A DNA stretch of 64,000 nt from Parelaphostrongylus tenuis (lineage: Eukaryota > Nematoda > Chromadorea > Rhabditida > Metastrongylidae): contig JAHQIW010000381.1 of assembly GCA_019055375.1 (NCBI GenBank), positions 248,001 to 312,000 of the forward strand. Direction: 5' to 3'. Below, one piece after another: positions 1 through 14,664 of this stretch (its first letter is position 1; every line of letters starts with the position of its first letter). The notes under the pieces are model-generated. The model was given only the letters and a program-made list of their open reading frames with translations. It was not told the origin of the DNA and did no database searches. Made by a program: the position numbers and the translations under genes.

Positions 1-1918
1 TTCCTCAGACATAAAGTTTATGCGTTAAAAGCATATGGGCGTGTATAGTGGATTATGGAAAATCAAAGTAGTACGAGATGTTTAGATTTCTTGCAAAACG
101 GAAAAATAGTTGAATGAAATGCAAAAATTTGCACACGTTAGGGCCAACTGAGATCCTCGAAGGGTTGTCTCCAGTAATTTCCGATATACAGCGCTGAAGT
201 TTGAGGTCGCCGAACAAGATTTGTCGAATATTTCCTTCTGACATCTGAAACCTTGATCTTTGGAATCGTCAGGAAAAAAATACAGTTCATGTTGTAAACA
301 TAATTATTATTTTACTTTGAATGAACCGTTTGTTTATTTCTTATTTATCAGTTGTTACAATTCTACGTATACTTGTTATAAATAATTTACTACGATTCTG
401 TTAACAGGACGAGAGCACAAAATAAGCTTCAAGGACCTATAATTTATTCATTTCTTGCTAAACATGTTAAGGCAAGGCGACATCATTTATTTATTTGCTT
501 CTAAAACCCATCATCAAATTTCACTGTGCACACCCTAATACTCTTATCATTTCATTCATTTGCTCGAAATCATCGTCTCAAAGGTCTCTAAGCAATTAGG
601 CGTTTCGTTGACTGCTGTTGATACTAGTCGAGTCGATTTACCTTCCTTGAATTCGACCGGCTACGGCGTTCCCTCGTGATCGCATAAGAGTGTGGAGATG
701 GGACGAACTTGCACCATGTTTACTGCTCCGCCGCCTCTTTTTCGTTGCAACTAAACCATCTAGGATTACATCTATGACACTATTGCAACGTGGCAAGAAA
801 CATTCCTGAGTCAATTGAAAATCGACGGTCCGATGGTTTAAAGCCACGACAGCTCTTTCAAACTTTGGTTCTTTAGAAACTGAATGCCACCATACCAATG
901 ATAAGCTATGTCCTCACGACTCATGAGAACGAATCACCAAGACCAAATTAGATGTCGTTTTCAAAATTCAGCGCTGATTATTAGACAAGAGGGCGCTTGC
1001 TTCTGTGGAGCCTCGTTTAAGGTTTGAACGAGTTCTAATTTGAACTTTTGGAACAACGCTGACGCTGATTAGATGTAACATCGTAAACATAAAAACGGAC
1101 GGCTACATCCGCATGAGCTGCACCATGTGGGGATTCACATAACCGGCGATTACTGATTTCCTTCTCTAAGGAGACAATTCATAAACAGAGGCGAGTCTCT
1201 TTGGAATGTTTGATGCACGGGCTTTGCTTGGAACCCCAATATAGCGATACCTAAACGTTCACAAATGCTCAGCTTGGGCTATAACAGGTCATCATGTTAT
1301 AGAGAGTGGTTTTTTGCCTGGCAATCACTTCCTCCAGGGTCCAGCGATCCATATGTGACGAGACGGCAGTGATTTACACAATGAAACGACAAGTTACTCG
1401 AAGAGCTGGAGCAAGACCAATCCCATGTAGCATAATAGTGGATAAAAGGATAGAGTGATTGGGCGTTGATCAACACCTAACAGACCTGCCACACATTAGA
1501 TTTCAACAGCTATCATATCACTCGGTCTGCTAACTTGACATACAATTTTGGTAGCAATCTGCTGGCCAAAGAATGATTGAAGGCTTCGTGAATTCAGTAT
1601 GTGGTGTCGACTCATCGACTCGTTCTCTAAGCATCACAGGGCATCTGTTGCATCATATTATAATCCAGTCATATTTATGGTGCAAAAAAGGCGGTGTTCT
1701 TTGATGTTAACCTCTGCCTCTTAAGCGACACACTGTCAACATCCACTGTAGAGCCAATGTGTTCCTTTGAAAAAAGTAACCGCTAATATCACATCAGCGT
1801 CAATTTCACACAGTGCAATAGACTTGTTCTAACGTTCGATTAATTCCCATTGTTTCTTGTTCATGTATCAATCCATGTTTTTGTATATTTCCAACTATGG
1901 TGTCGTGTGTCTTGCTGT
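1..1918. other. Intergenic sequence, no gene recognised
   Basis: Only short open frames with no recognisable domain or splice-linked continuation. The minus-strand frame at 638-898 is open but matches nothing I know. No repeat family from the rest of the window is evident. Confidence 0.5.
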
Positions 1919-1985
1919 GTGACGTGTGTGTGTCGTGTGTGAGTAGTGTGTGTGTGTGTGTGTGTGTGGTGTGTGTGTGTTGTGT

Positions 1986-2047
<62 letters not shown>

Positions 2048-2151
2048 TGTGTGTTGTGTGTGTGGTGTGTGTGGTGTGTGTGGTTGTGTGTGTGTGTGTG
2101 TGTGGTGTGTGTGTGTGTGTGTGTTGTGGTGTGTGTGTGGTGTGTGTGTGG

Positions 2152-2208
<57 letters not shown>

Positions 2209-2224
2209 TGTTGTGTGTGTGTGT

Positions 2225-2281
<57 letters not shown>

Positions 2282-2300
2282 TGCTGTGTGTGTGTGTGTT
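1919..2300. repeat. Imperfect (TG)n microsatellite
   Basis: About 380 bp of TG repeats with scattered single-base interruptions. It generates long open frames of Cys/Val on one strand and Thr/His on the other, none of which are genes. Confidence 0.97.
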
Positions 2301-2522
2301 CAATTAATACATTGCCACAACTAAAAAATTAAGAATCGCGGTACTTTTCCGTTATCGGTAATATCATTCTCGAAACTAGAAGAACATGCTTTGTTCTTTT
2401 TTCAGAGTCTAAGAGTAGCTTATGTCTCCAATATATCCAATAGCTCATGTCTCCACAATTCCAATGTTGTGCTCTACTTCTAAGCAAGCCCTTTTAGTGC
2501 GCTGAAGCGGGAAAAAAACATG

Positions 2523-2632
<110 letters not shown>

Positions 2633-5600
2633 TTTCGTTTTTTGCTGCGCAGAAGGTTTCTTCTACATTTTCAATATAACTGGAACGCTCAAAGTCGCTG
2701 AAAATTTAGATTTTGAAACACAAAGCAAAGCAGACTTAGTTTCGCACTCGCCGCAAATTCCTTGTCGGCGAGGGTGTGTGAGTGGGTGTAATATCGATCG
2801 CGCTGTTGATTCAACGCGCATTGCAATTCACACGTGGGCTCTCTTAAATATCGAAGTCAGGAGTTTGTTCTCCGCTCTGAAGAAACTGACATAAATCATA
2901 TGACTCTGATACTCCAAACCCCTCTTCAAATCGGTTTTCGTGGATAGTTTTTGGCTACTTAGGCCTAGGATATTAGATGGCTTATTTCGTAATGTAATGA
3001 AAATGAGAGCCGCACGAAACAACGACGAAGTGTTTTCTGCAATCACAATACATAAAGCCTACAAATCTCTGCGCGTAACGAAGAAAAATCTCTCAAATAA
3101 AGAGCAGAAATACGCGGATAAGGCTCGCCACTTCAGTTTTCTTTTCAATGCTGCAAGGCTATAAGAAGGTTTTTCAATAAACGATTAAACTCTTAGAATC
3201 ATCAAAACTTGTGAATGGTCACTAAATCTAGTGGAAATTTTTCTTTGCTCAGCGGAAAATTTTCCTAGAAAAAATGATTACTTACAGCGGAGATATTTTG
3301 GCAGCCTAGAAATGCTCTTTCGTGATCAAAAAGTGAGGAAGCTGAGGACTAATTACTTTATTGTGTCCAGCTTTTCATACTCAACATCTATCTCACTGAG
3401 TTCTGAACACGAAGGTGAATGCTAACACGTGGTTCGACAAAATTTCAGGAAGAGCTTTTCATTAGATGAAACTCCTAATCGCCCCCAAAGTTTTGGCAAT
3501 TAAGCGGTCGCAGATTTTTGACTCATAGTAAAAAAGGCATGCTAGACTGGCACAGTAGAAAAGCGGATTCAATTCAGTGAATTTGCCCGCGTCTGAAGGA
3601 AGCACATGATTGTTGTAGTCTGCTATAAACATCCTATCCGCCGCTTGAGATACGCTACATAGCCTCGCAATTAGCCAGCAGAAGATTCCTATGTGAGCAA
3701 CATTGAACAATCCTTATGTAAAGGCTTCTCCAAATGAGGCTAGTTCATTGAAATGGCGTGTGACGTAAGAAGAATCGACTTAGTTCGACGCACAACGAGA
3801 GGATGAGCGACTTGGGCTGTGCATTAGGATCATCGACTTCAGGGAAGACGAAGACGTCGAAACGTTGGCGAATTATGAGTTTTGGTAATAACCTCATGTA
3901 GTTTATCAAATATATAAATAATGTTGACGTGATTCCGTTGATCATAATGATAACGCATATGGGTGTGCTATAATACCTAGTACAAAGAGGCATTTTTACT
4001 TGTGTGCTTACTTATCAAGCAGTAACAGAAGTATGAATTTATCTAAGAAAATTCTTCTCGCAAAAATGCAAAAATTATGTTTCGGCTGTTCGTTTAATTG
4101 GAATTTAGTGCTTACTAAAGTACAACGTAATAAGATTCTAAAGTGATATCGTTGACGCTTAAGGTGAGTGGTTGTAGATGCTCCCAACATACTCGTGGTC
4201 TTATTCAAATCTCAGTCTTAGGCTCACAAGGCTTTTTATTCTTCCTTTTGTTGTTGTGAGTCACCATGGATGATTTCAGACGTCATGATAAACTCGGGTA
4301 GCCTCTCACTCTAATCGCTTGATTTTCATCCTTGAATGCCAATCTGGCATTCATCGAACATTTTTCTCTGGTTCAATATTTCAGTCAAGATCACCGATGA
4401 TGACCTTGAATTTTGGATAGACTTCTCCACAAAGCTGTTCGTCGTAACCTGATGTCGATAGACAAACAGACGCTGTCTCAAAAGCCGGTAATGATCCATA
4501 TCTGTTAAGAGTTTGATTCGGAATGTTATTTGACCAAACTAAGCAACTTTTGTGACTAATTTCGAGCTAACGAGAACGTCAACGCCTCATGCTGGTGTCA
4601 TATACAGCGGGAAATGTGTTGTTCGTGCTCGTTTGAGTCAGACCAGTTAAGATGTGCATTTTTCCGCAGCCTACATGATCTTGTCCTAATATGTATGCAG
4701 TTGAACGCACATTATGTGTACAATCATCACTTTTATTCTTGGAATTTCGGCCAATTTCGATTGACAAAAATTTCGCAAATGCTCTGTACTTGTACATTCC
4801 AACACTACAATATCGGAAAAATGAAAACTAATTATTTCACTGTAACTAGCTTTTTAGATCTATCCTATAGCTTTCTGAGTTACAAATGTGAGGCTGGACA
4901 CTAACGGGTAGTTTGTCAGCCTTTCCTGGAGTAACAGAAAAAATACTGGAGGCATTACTAACCTCCTTGCGGAGTAATTACCATTCACTTGGTCACAGGC
5001 TATTAGCCGGTAACTAGTAGAAAAAAAATGCAAACTGACTCAGGAGAACAGGGAGTCAATCTTTTGATCCCTCTTACGTCTCAGATAAGCAATGTTCGCT
5101 ACTAGTTTACGTTGAAAACTCTATCTACTTTTGATAATTAGTCTTGACAACCCAAATGTTATATTTTATATATACTATATATTGTATATTTATGAAAAAG
5201 ACATTCTTTTCAATAAACTAAAATCCCACAAAAAATGGTTGGCTCCTGTTATAAGTTTTTTTTTTTAAATTAAGTGCGGTTTTCGTATTTTGTTACGTTT
5301 TACGGGATGCCACAGTCAGGCTAACCTCGAGATTGCAAAAGAGACGTGCTCAGTCAAAATTCTAAAACGTTCTAGAAGACGCAAACGAGTTTAATGTTGG
5401 GAATACTAGAAATCCCACAGCGAAAAAACTGCGAGATGGGTCGTTAAAGACACATAAGTAAAAAGTACATGTACTTAGCAGGAAATATTCGGCAGAGCGA
5501 ATGGAAAGACTCAATTTCAAGGATTGATCAAAGCTCAGAGCTTCACCCTCTAGTCTTATGATTGTTGCATTGTTTGCTGTCAGGCTGTCGTACGTAAAAA

Positions 5601-5754
5601 TGAGAAGATTACGAAGGCTGGAAGCGAGTTCTATGCGAATGTTGTTGCGAGCCGCAACACATGAATCTAGAACTCTATGTCATTAGCCAAGCAGACAATG
5701 AACAGCCATGCAACCAAAGTAAGCGATGGCGCCTGTTAATCGTTACGGGTCGGT

Positions 5755-5905
5755 TTCTCTTAGCAGGTGATTTCTCCCCTGCGAAGCTGACCGAACCGCA
5801 AGGCACCGTCCAACTGACGAGGCTGAAAGGCTGAAACACGTGTATTGCGCTGTATAAGTGCCCTTAACAGACCACATGCATGGCTCAAAAATAATAATTA
5901 GGCAT
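5755..5905. mobile_element. Hairpin MITE family 1, right arm
   Basis: GCTGAAACACGTGTATTGCG, CAGACCACATGCATGGCTCA and ATAATAATTAGGCAT. Only one arm is present. A small tandem duplication of the same end (GCTCAAAAATAACTATCAGG) recurs at 6747-6800. Confidence 0.72.
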
Positions 5906-8685
5906 CCGTATATATATATTTACATTGCCAAAAATAACGAACCAAATCGACCAGAATTTCTTTTTCAAGATTAATCTACGAGAAAGCGTAAACACGAGTT
6001 GTCCCACGACTTTTCTCGCACTTCTGTTTGCTTCAGGTTCTACCATTTCAAATCAGGTTATTGCCAGAAGGTATGGTATATTGGAGAATATTCTAGTGGT
6101 TTTAGTCAAGGGGGGAGGGACGGGGATTATAAAAGTCACACGCGCCGCGGCTTAAGGAATTGGGAATAAAAATAATTCAGCGCTCAAAAGGCTCAAATTT
6201 CAAATTCGTAAGATTCTGTTCTCGGTTTTCTGGGACTGCCTGAACTGCAATTTGCTCGACAACAAGCAGGCATAAAGGCCGGCATCTACCTGGGAAACAA
6301 CTTCGAAGAATGAGCCGTAGCAGTGCGAGAGAAGAGTGCGAAACGACTCAGTGTTGCCCTTTTCCACGATTAAGTTGGACCTCACACTGCAAAGTCGACA
6401 AGCCACATTTCTGGAGAAACTGAGCTGGATCGCGGCACCACATCTACCGTATAGCCCTCACACGGTCCATTGGATTATCATCTCTTCCGAACCCTGAAGC
6501 AGCATCTGTGAAAGAGAAAAGTCAGCGACAACAACTCAGCTCAAAGGTTACTTCTTAGATCACCGTCCTCATTCTCTGGGAAAAGGTATCCAATCTCTGC
6601 TCAGCAAATGGTTGCACATCGTCGATCATTATTGTGATCGTAATGTTGATTGATTGATTTCTTCGAATAAGTAATAGCTGATTCAACATATGTGCATAAA
6701 CGAGAAAGAAATCAAGGGACGACCCAATATTATCAAAACGGTGGCTCAAAAATAACTATCAGGCATATGCATGGCTCAAGAATAACTATCAGGCATATCA
6801 AAACGGTGTTACGACTGCTTAACATCCATCTGCCTTAACTGACTAGTCAATGAAGCAAAGCATCAAGTAGCTTTAAGTAAAGCTCCACCTATCTGCTTAG
6901 AATATTTCTAAGCAGTATTTTTCAATCGCGGTTTGTCATTGGTACAGTTTGGTTGGAAAGAGCAGGTGTTGTTCTTTCAGGAGTGCTTGCGATTCGGTGG
7001 CACATCCACTGTCGTGTTAGTCATTCTAGTCTCCTCAAACTTCAGCTCTGATTAACGAAGTTGCATCGTTTTCTTTACAGAAAACAACGTTTCGGCGAAA
7101 TCACGTTCTCCCATAAGAGATTTTTTCCTTTGGCTTTTAGAATGCGATGTTTCTTCTAAGACAAACAGTGGAAAAGTGCACTGCATATTCATTTGCTACT
7201 TTTGTTCTACATGACCGGTCATCACAGTTTACTGCGTGCATCTTATTTCTTGTCTTCGATTTGTTTCCTCTCATTCTTCCCCCACAAAAATTATAAACAG
7301 TGCAGAAGTTACTTCCACTGCTGCTTCAGGATTCCGCCTTCTTCATAGAATAAACAACTCTTTTCATAGTGTGAAAATGCCATAAATTAAAGTTGGAAGA
7401 GAGTAAACCCAGAATTCTCACGTTTACAATAACACATGTCGTACTGGCACTGATCAGAAGTGGAAAGTTGTACAGAGAATCATAATAACTGGTGAAAGAT
7501 GGAGAAAGCATTCTCAAAGGCTCTGGCTATTGAACTTCAAATTAAGGTAGTGATATGAGGGCTTGATGAGCGCAGCGTTCGTCTCTCAATGTACTGTATG
7601 ACAGGATGGAAGGCAGTTGCTATTTCTGTTGATCGATCACTCTTGTACATGTACTCCAAGAATAGGCGATTCAATGTTTGATCAACACGATGTGACTGTT
7701 TATGAGCGAAATGTATTCGATGTGCGGAGGTAAAGAAAACGAAGAAATGGTTCGATTTTGCTCGAAAATATTTGTCATGATCATAGTGATTGCCATGGGA
7801 AAAAGTTAAGAAGTCATGTTTGATTTGAGCAGAGGGCTACTCCTTTCTTGGCTATTGATTCCATTCGAAATCAACTTTGTACTCTGCTTTTTGCCAACCA
7901 ACAACAGAAAATTCCGCATTTTTGTGTTTGACTCGTTTCCTTGAATTCACCCCGAAGGTTTTCGTATAAATCACGTGTTTCTCCAGCTGCTGCTTGAAGA
8001 TTTCGTCTCCTTTATGTATGTCGTATAATGGTGACCGAGACGACTCTCCATGCTATCTTGTGTATAGGTGAGCTATGACATACCTATGTGGACTTTTGGG
8101 AGAGCGGTAGGGGAGAGAGCCAAGCCTTGCTTGCTGATAACATGCATTACTATCTACTCCGCTATCACCCGGATCGTTACATTGCTAACGTCGGCTTGGA
8201 GGCATTATCAGGCTCTGGCTCAGTTTATTTTTTTCCTAAATCCAACCTATGTATCGTTTATATACTTGGGACACATGCAGTTGACTACTACGTCGTAGCC
8301 ATCTCGTAGCTTAAGAGTCCAAAGGCATCTTGAATGTCTTCCGTATCACAGGAAAAGGACATCTCTAATGTTTTCCGTACTACAGACGGGAAAAATCAGC
8401 AAAAAACTACCGAAGACCAAGCTCGACTAGGGAATGACCTGAAAACATCTTTTCGCTTCCTTGCATTTACTAAGAGTTCTGTTCGCTGCCAAACTGCAAG
8501 CTGAAGTAATGTGATAAATAAATGTGTTAATTTCATTGTTGGTGGCTTTCCTATATCACTGGACTGTGGAACTTTGAGAATTTTGCATAAAGTCATAAAA
8601 ATAAAAGAGTTCGTCAGCAGATTTCTCAACAATACACAAAACTATCCCACATATTTATTTGCTATTTATAACAGTTTTTCAGGTT

Positions 8686-8778
8686 CAGCACACGCTCCTG
8701 GAAAGAGTGAGATCTGGGTTCTAATCCCAGCTGACGCAATATTTTTGCACAGCACGCTACATTATTGGGTTATAACAG
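8686..8778 (+). repeat. Solo tRNA-like arm of the 43.3-kb element family
   Basis: Matches the right half of the palindromic element: CGCTCCTGGAAAGAGTG, a fully paired T arm (CTGGG-TTCTAAT-CCCAG), CTGACGCA, then TTTTGCACAGCACGCTACAT. The 5' end of the cloverleaf is missing. Confidence 0.8.
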
Positions 8779-9339
8779 TTTTTGACAAAATCCGTGTGTC
8801 GTTACTTCTTGGATGAAAGTTACAGCCTCAAGTCATGCAGTCACTTCGAATTTGTCTGTTATGGCTGTCAACTGCGTTGTCTTAGACCATTTTGGTCTTC
8901 CCGTTGTTTTATTAATTTCTTAAGTAAGAAATTGCAGTTTAACACATTTTTTTCCCGATTTATATAGTTTAGAATGTGGTAGCTATGAATGAGGAGTAAG
9001 AGGAACAAACAGTTTTGGAAGCCTTGCTTACTCATCAGGAAAGGACTACGAATCGGCTGAAAGAGGAGACGCGTGTGGTACGGGAGACATCAAAGTACAT
9101 CTTGACTCCAAAGCTGTGAGACAGTCATGACACAGTAGTAAACTATGTGTGTCCTAAGGATGCAAAGGAAATTTAGGTTGATTTTGGAAAGAATAAACTG
9201 AACCAGACCTTGACATTTTTGGTGCAAAAATTCACTCTACAAACAAATACCCTGCTAAAACAAAGGAGACAAATACGTTCTGCTAGCGGCCATTTGTTGC
9301 AAAGGAAAGAAAGGAATTCAATAATATACAAGGTATCAC

Positions 9340-9440
9340 GTGTTCACTAAAAGCACAGTAGTGGTAGCAAGTGCGCCGGCAAGGGTGAAAGCGAGTTCAA
9401 TACCCGCCTGAGGTCTATTTTTTGTATAAGACCCAATCTT
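9340..9440 (+). repeat. tRNA-like module
   Basis: CACAGTAGTGGTAGCAAGTG, AGCGAGTTCAATACCCGCC, CTGAGGT, then TTTTTTGTATAAGACCC. A and B box-like parts are recognisable. Confidence 0.6.
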
Positions 9441-12111
9441 CTTAGTGAAAAACGGTTTCTTTAATCTCATGTAGAAGTATTGGCAGTTACTTAACAGCTC
9501 AATGTTACCCCAGCTCGACAACTTCATATGCTTTTGTGCACTTACTCTTTTTTAACGAATCTCGAATGTGCTAAGTAGTTCTCCTTTTGGAATTCTAATT
9601 GCGCTTGTGTTCGTGGTATCGTGACCTGTCAAGTAGCGGTGTTGAACTCGCCGCCATTCTTTCACTGATTTCACTTCTCACAGCTTTGCTCTCATCTGCA
9701 GCTTATTCTGTGTAAAGGTCTATAAGAAAAAAAAATGCATTGCAAGCAGTACCTGATAATCTATTTGGATTTAACTATCGCTTCATATCAAGCTTTCAGT
9801 TGTACAACTGATAACTAGGCTTATTTAATTGTATCCACTAGTACACTCAACCATACGCACTGATCTCAATGCGTGGGTATTACGAGAGTAATGACCGCTT
9901 TCATCTTGGAGTCTACATATCTGAGTTATGAAACACTGGAAATGTTCAGGTTCTGTCTACAAAATGTAGACTCTCCTATTCTACCAAAATTTAATTAAGT
10001 GTATGCTCAAATTGTCTCATTATTTTACAGTGCTAACTGATTATTTCATAGTACGTTCCAATCTTCCTCCTTGTTTTTTTTTCAGATCTGCTTGCCATCA
10101 AAAGCTAAATTCTTGTTAATAGTATCTCCCGAGTTATATTCGCCTTCGCCTAATCATTTCTGAAAAAAGTTTTGGAGATCGAGTTCCACTAAATCTTTAC
10201 GTGAATAGTGTGAACTATCTTATGAGCAGTCGTTTTATCACCTCGTGAAAGTTCATAATGATGTACAGTTTGTAAGATAGTTTTTTAAGAAGTTTTTCCA
10301 TCATCTCCTCTAATTCCGTCAATGTAAGCGATCGTGGTGACCGTCAACATCTTAGGTGTGCAGGCTAAGGAGTCCAGCAGTTTTTCTTTTTGCCATTTCT
10401 TACCATTACTGCTTCTCAGTACTACGAGCGCCTCAAGTGAAAACAATGTTTTTGCTTGGAAGATCTGAGAACACTTTCATTGGGTGTCTATTTCAGTACT
10501 CTTGATTCTTTTCAATATCAACACCAAAAAAGCCTGCAAGTGAATTCAATTTTCTAGAAATCTTCAATCCTACGTCATCCAGTCGCAAAGAACTAACCAT
10601 TTCGATGGGGAATCATGCAGTTCGATAGAGCCTCATAACCTTTTCCTGGTTCAAGTGACATTTTCCCATTTCATGGTTTAGGTACACGACGTTATGAAAG
10701 CTTTGACACGCCATAAACAGACAATCTAAGGTCTGATAACTGTATTTAAGCCATCTGTATAGCCCAACGCTCGAGCTTTTGTTAATTATTGATAGAATAA
10801 TCTATGAAGCGCAAACGACTGAAACAGTCAGCGCTTAATTCATTTGTTCATGCTTACAATCGTGGCGGCACACCCTCGATGAGACTGATTCGAACTCGGC
10901 GTTTGTAAATAAGTGTGGTTGACTCGAAAAGGTGACACCGAAGTTTTTCCCAGCGATATTTGACATTTTTTAGATAATGAGCAAAAAGTAGTAACAAAGC
11001 GTCATTTCTCTACTGAGTTGTATCCTTGGCGAGATGAATCTCACTGATTTCATTCGAAACTTATTCGGCACCCGATACGAGCAGGCTTCTGCCTAACTGT
11101 TATGAAATGGCCTGATCCGCATCGTTGACCTTGAGTAACTTGAAACTATTCATTAATGTGATTTTGTTGTTGAGTACTGCAAAAGTATCGCTGAGAATGA
11201 CTATGGACGGAGGCAATAAAGTGATATTTCAGTTAAGGTATAGAGGCTATTTCGCCTCTATTCAGCTATGTTCCTATTTATAGCGAAGACTTCAACAGCG
11301 ATGTATGGTTGCCCAGGTGGTGGATTGCTCTCAAATGTCCTAGGTGGTACTGGTAGATATGCGGAGGTTACGGATACGGGTGAGTCTTGTGAAATGACTC
11401 TATGGCTGTCCAGCATTCGATGATTACCAACAATGATCGAAAATGAAGAAATAGAAACTTGATGATCTAAGTCATTGCGGTGAAAACCTTGTTTCTAATA
11501 GACAGAAATGCTGGCGATCACCAAACGGGAAATGGAATGACTTTTACCTAGGTGAATCCACTGTTTACAGTTACGGTAGATGCGGTGCTGATACAATTTT
11601 TTATCACTGGTTGTCAATGTGCATCAGCTGGAGAAGTGGGTGATGTTGGTACCACAACTATTACAATTTTGAAAATCAGTCAATTCTTGAGCTGTTACAG
11701 AATGCACCTTCTCCTATTCAATTGATAAACAGCTTCAATTTACAAACAGAAATTTGCACACCTTCCTGTTGCAATCTAATAATTGACAGCAAATTTCTAA
11801 CACCTTTTCAGTACAAATTTTTCTGTCGCTACGAGAAGAATGTAAATGAATTTCTAACACTATCCAAACTGTCTTAACACATTGACAACGATCTGAGCTG
11901 ATATTAGCTCAGACCGCATGCCGCGTGTGGCGGCGGGAGCCTTTATTATCAAGCCTTGCAATCGAAATATGGAAATTTGTTTGGTAATCTGAAGAAGTGA
12001 GGGAATATTATCGTTATTAGATGGTGAAATATAACAAAGGGACTTCAGTATCAAGTTCTATGGTCAAGAGAATGCCCATGTTTCGAAAAATCATCCGAGT
12101 TTCAAATAATC

Positions 12112-12440
12112 ACTTTTTGAGCCACGCATGTGGCCTGTTATATAGGACTGACTTATAGAGCCCGATACACATGTTTCGACCTTGATAGTCTCATCAATCG
12201 GGCGGTACCCTTTGGTCTTTTGCCAATCCTCTCGGGCGCTCACACCCCTATACTAAGCGTAGGCGACAACGAACATTTTATACTGTCCATTAAGTGAAAT
12301 ATCAGTGCAAAAGACGAAAGGGTACCGCCCGACTGATGAGACTGTGACTGTCAAGGTCGAAACACGTGTATCGGATTCTATAAGTCATACTATGTAACAG
12401 ACCACATACGTGGCTCATAACGTGATTATCTGGCATATTG
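12112..12440. mobile_element. Hairpin MITE family 1, full copy
   Basis: Inverted arms of about 130 bp: TGAGCCACGCATGTGGCCTG, ACACATGTTTCGACCTTG and TCGGGCGGTACCCTTT on the left, mirrored on the right as AAAGGGTACCGCCCGA, CAAGGTCGAAACACGTGT and ACATACGTGGCTCA. No coding capacity. Confidence 0.88.
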
Positions 12441-13118
12441 AAACTTGAGCATAGTCCTAAGAAAACATTTATCTTTCAATGGGAAAGGCACGTTGTTGCA
12501 GAAAGGAACATATTTCCAGCTTTTGATAGAACTTCTTTCTTTCTTTTTCATTCATGTTGTTGCAGTCATTCGGTAGCTTGAGAAATGCCTATTCTCGCAC
12601 CAAATTTGCTTCGTGAACTGACTTCTTAGAACGTTCTACTAACGAAGAAACATGGTGTTTTGCATGCAGAGTTCACGTTTCTCTACCTATGCGACTTGTT
12701 CCCTGAAATCCGGTGTTTTAGGAGGAAGCATCTCTGTCCATTGTCTCTCTCTCCTACAGATAGCTTTATCGATGCCTCTCCCATCATATTCTACCATTTA
12801 CTGACGACAAAATTCCCTTTACTGACGATGAAATTTCCACTTGAGAAAACTACCACATCGTCATCATAGCCGCCGCGTTCGCCGTGCGACTGCGCCGTGT
12901 GTTGCACGCAGGATTTCAGCGTCGTTGTCAACGTGTTAGCCACGATTCACTGCAGCATGATAAAGAAGTAGCAACGGATCGCTGCTACAGCCTTCACCAT
13001 TGACGTGATTGGTCCTTCTCTACAATTTGGTGGATGCAACATTTGTTCGGTTTGATGGAATCCGGCAAGGGGCTATCTCCATCTCGTTCTGCTTCCGGCC
13101 ACCTGCTTTTGCTTCTTG

Positions 13119-13453
13119 TCATAGGGCCCGTATATTCATCAGATGTCGGTAAAGAGAGCTAAACGATGGATTTGAATGGGGGAATAAATGGTTGTGTGAG
13201 GGGCCAGAAACTTCAAGCGAAACTAGCAACGCATCATTGGTACGCAAAGGTCCTTCACCAGGATTCGACGTGACAGTACCTTCAACATGCTGGACTTCGG
13301 ACAGAATAAGTAGTTGTCTACCCATTCCAATATACCTGTTTTCAAAATGCTTACGTCTTCGACGTTGATTCCATCAGCAAATACACTAGCGACACTGACT
13401 AAAACAAGTCTGCCTACAAGCGTGCGGTTGTTGCGATGCTCGTCGCAGCGCAC
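13119..13453 (-). CDS. Possible exon remnant, function unknown
   Basis: On the minus strand an open stretch reads LHVRCDEHRNNRTLVGRL and continues with a hydrophobic, non-repetitive sequence to ILKTG, where a GTATATTG donor-like site follows. A second overlapping frame stays open past that point. It looks more coding-like than its surroundings but I found no adjoining exons and no family match. Treat as a hint only. Confidence 0.18.
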
Positions 13454-13884
13454 GTGAAGCCTAGTCCTTCCCTCCCCATTCCGGCAATCGACAACAACGC
13501 CCTGTGGATTGCCACAGCCAGGCTATCCTCGAGATTGCAAGGGACTCGTTAAACCAGCAGTCTACGACATTCGAAAAGAAACGAAACCCTCGAGCAGCAG
13601 CCTAAAGCAACACGTGGAGGAAAAAAAACGAAACGAAGTGGATGCAAGAAGTACTGAGATCCGCACAGTAGATCGTGATACTGGATCGTGTGAAACGAAG
13701 TGAAATTAATAAGAGTACAAACATTAGACATTACAGACGAACAACTGAATTGGAGAAAATAGAGAAAGAGATTAACATGATTTTCAGCACAAACTGAAAG
13801 TGACTGTAAAGCTCGTAAATATAAGAGGTATCAATAGCAGCAGCACATTCGACGAGATCGACGGCTTAATATGAGCAGTATGCA

Positions 13885-14150
13885 GAACACTCGACATCAG
13901 GTGAGAGCTGAGCTCGCATTTCACTCATACTAGGGCGCATGCTACCACTATACCACCGATGCTACCGCTCTGGTACAACTCATTCGTTGATGAGATAAAG
14001 ATTGGTTCTTTACATCTACGATAGGATATATCAAAGAATGAGTGGTAGCGAGCAGTAACATTGGTGGTGTGATGGAAGCACGAATCCCCTGTATGGGTGA
14101 AATGCAGGTTTAGCTTCTGCTTGATGTCACATGTTTGCACACCGCGTATA
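13885..14150. mobile_element. Inverted tRNA-like composite
   Basis: A minus module (about 13900-13960, GGGCGCATGCTACCACTATA) and a degraded plus module (about 14060-14125, GGTGGTGTGATGGAAGCACG) flank a short core with TCATTCGTTGATGAG. Both modules have lost parts of the acceptor stem. Confidence 0.55.
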
Positions 14151-14664
14151 CTTTCAGATGGCTATGCCAATCAACTGTTACAATTTTTTCCAAGTGATTC
14201 GTACTTTCACTGGAGAGGCCGGCCCATCACCTCTGAATGGATGCTCAGCCAGTTGATTATGCTCTACTTCGACCTCCCGTAACAGCCTTTGTTTCAGTAT
14301 GAACTTTCCTTGGAATTGTGAAGAATGAATGCAAAAAAAGATCAATTTCTGAGTACTTTGTGGCAAACAACCAAAAAACATTCTCCTCTGTCTCGAGCTG
14401 CTTTACGTACCACGATTACACCTGTCGCCTCCAGTATCAGTTAACAGTTTTTGCTTACCTTCTTTGAATCTTTCTCAATCCTCAAGTGAAAACTCATTGA
14501 ACCAGCCAAGCTTGGTGTCACAAGAAACGCAAAAAACACCTCGCACCTATAACAATAACACACTACATTAAGGAGATAAACTCTCGCCTTTGTCGATCCC
14601 CCAAAGATGGGTTGAGCATTCGACTTCAATAAGCATCTAGAGGTTATTAAATACGTATCAGAGC

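Larger units (their letters stand above)
2640..12110. other. Intergenic sequence with scattered repeat remnants
   Basis: Between the CA array and the 12.1-kb hairpin I see only the MITE arm at 5.8 kb, its duplicated end at 6.75 kb and the tRNA-like modules at 8.7 and 9.3 kb. Open frames are short and lack recognisable domains. A short frame near 11268 (MFLFIAKTSTAMYGCPGGG) looks secreted-peptide-like but has no supporting exon. Confidence 0.5.

Noticed and set aside
1300..1460. Possible Tc1 or other transposase remnant (minus strand MDRWTLEEVIARQK)
   Set aside because: The short resemblance is not followed by any catalytic motif, and I could not find terminal repeats.
1806..2332. Long open frames of Thr/His or Cys/Val, several frames and both strands
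   Set aside because: They are translations of the TG microsatellite; every frame of a dinucleotide array is open.
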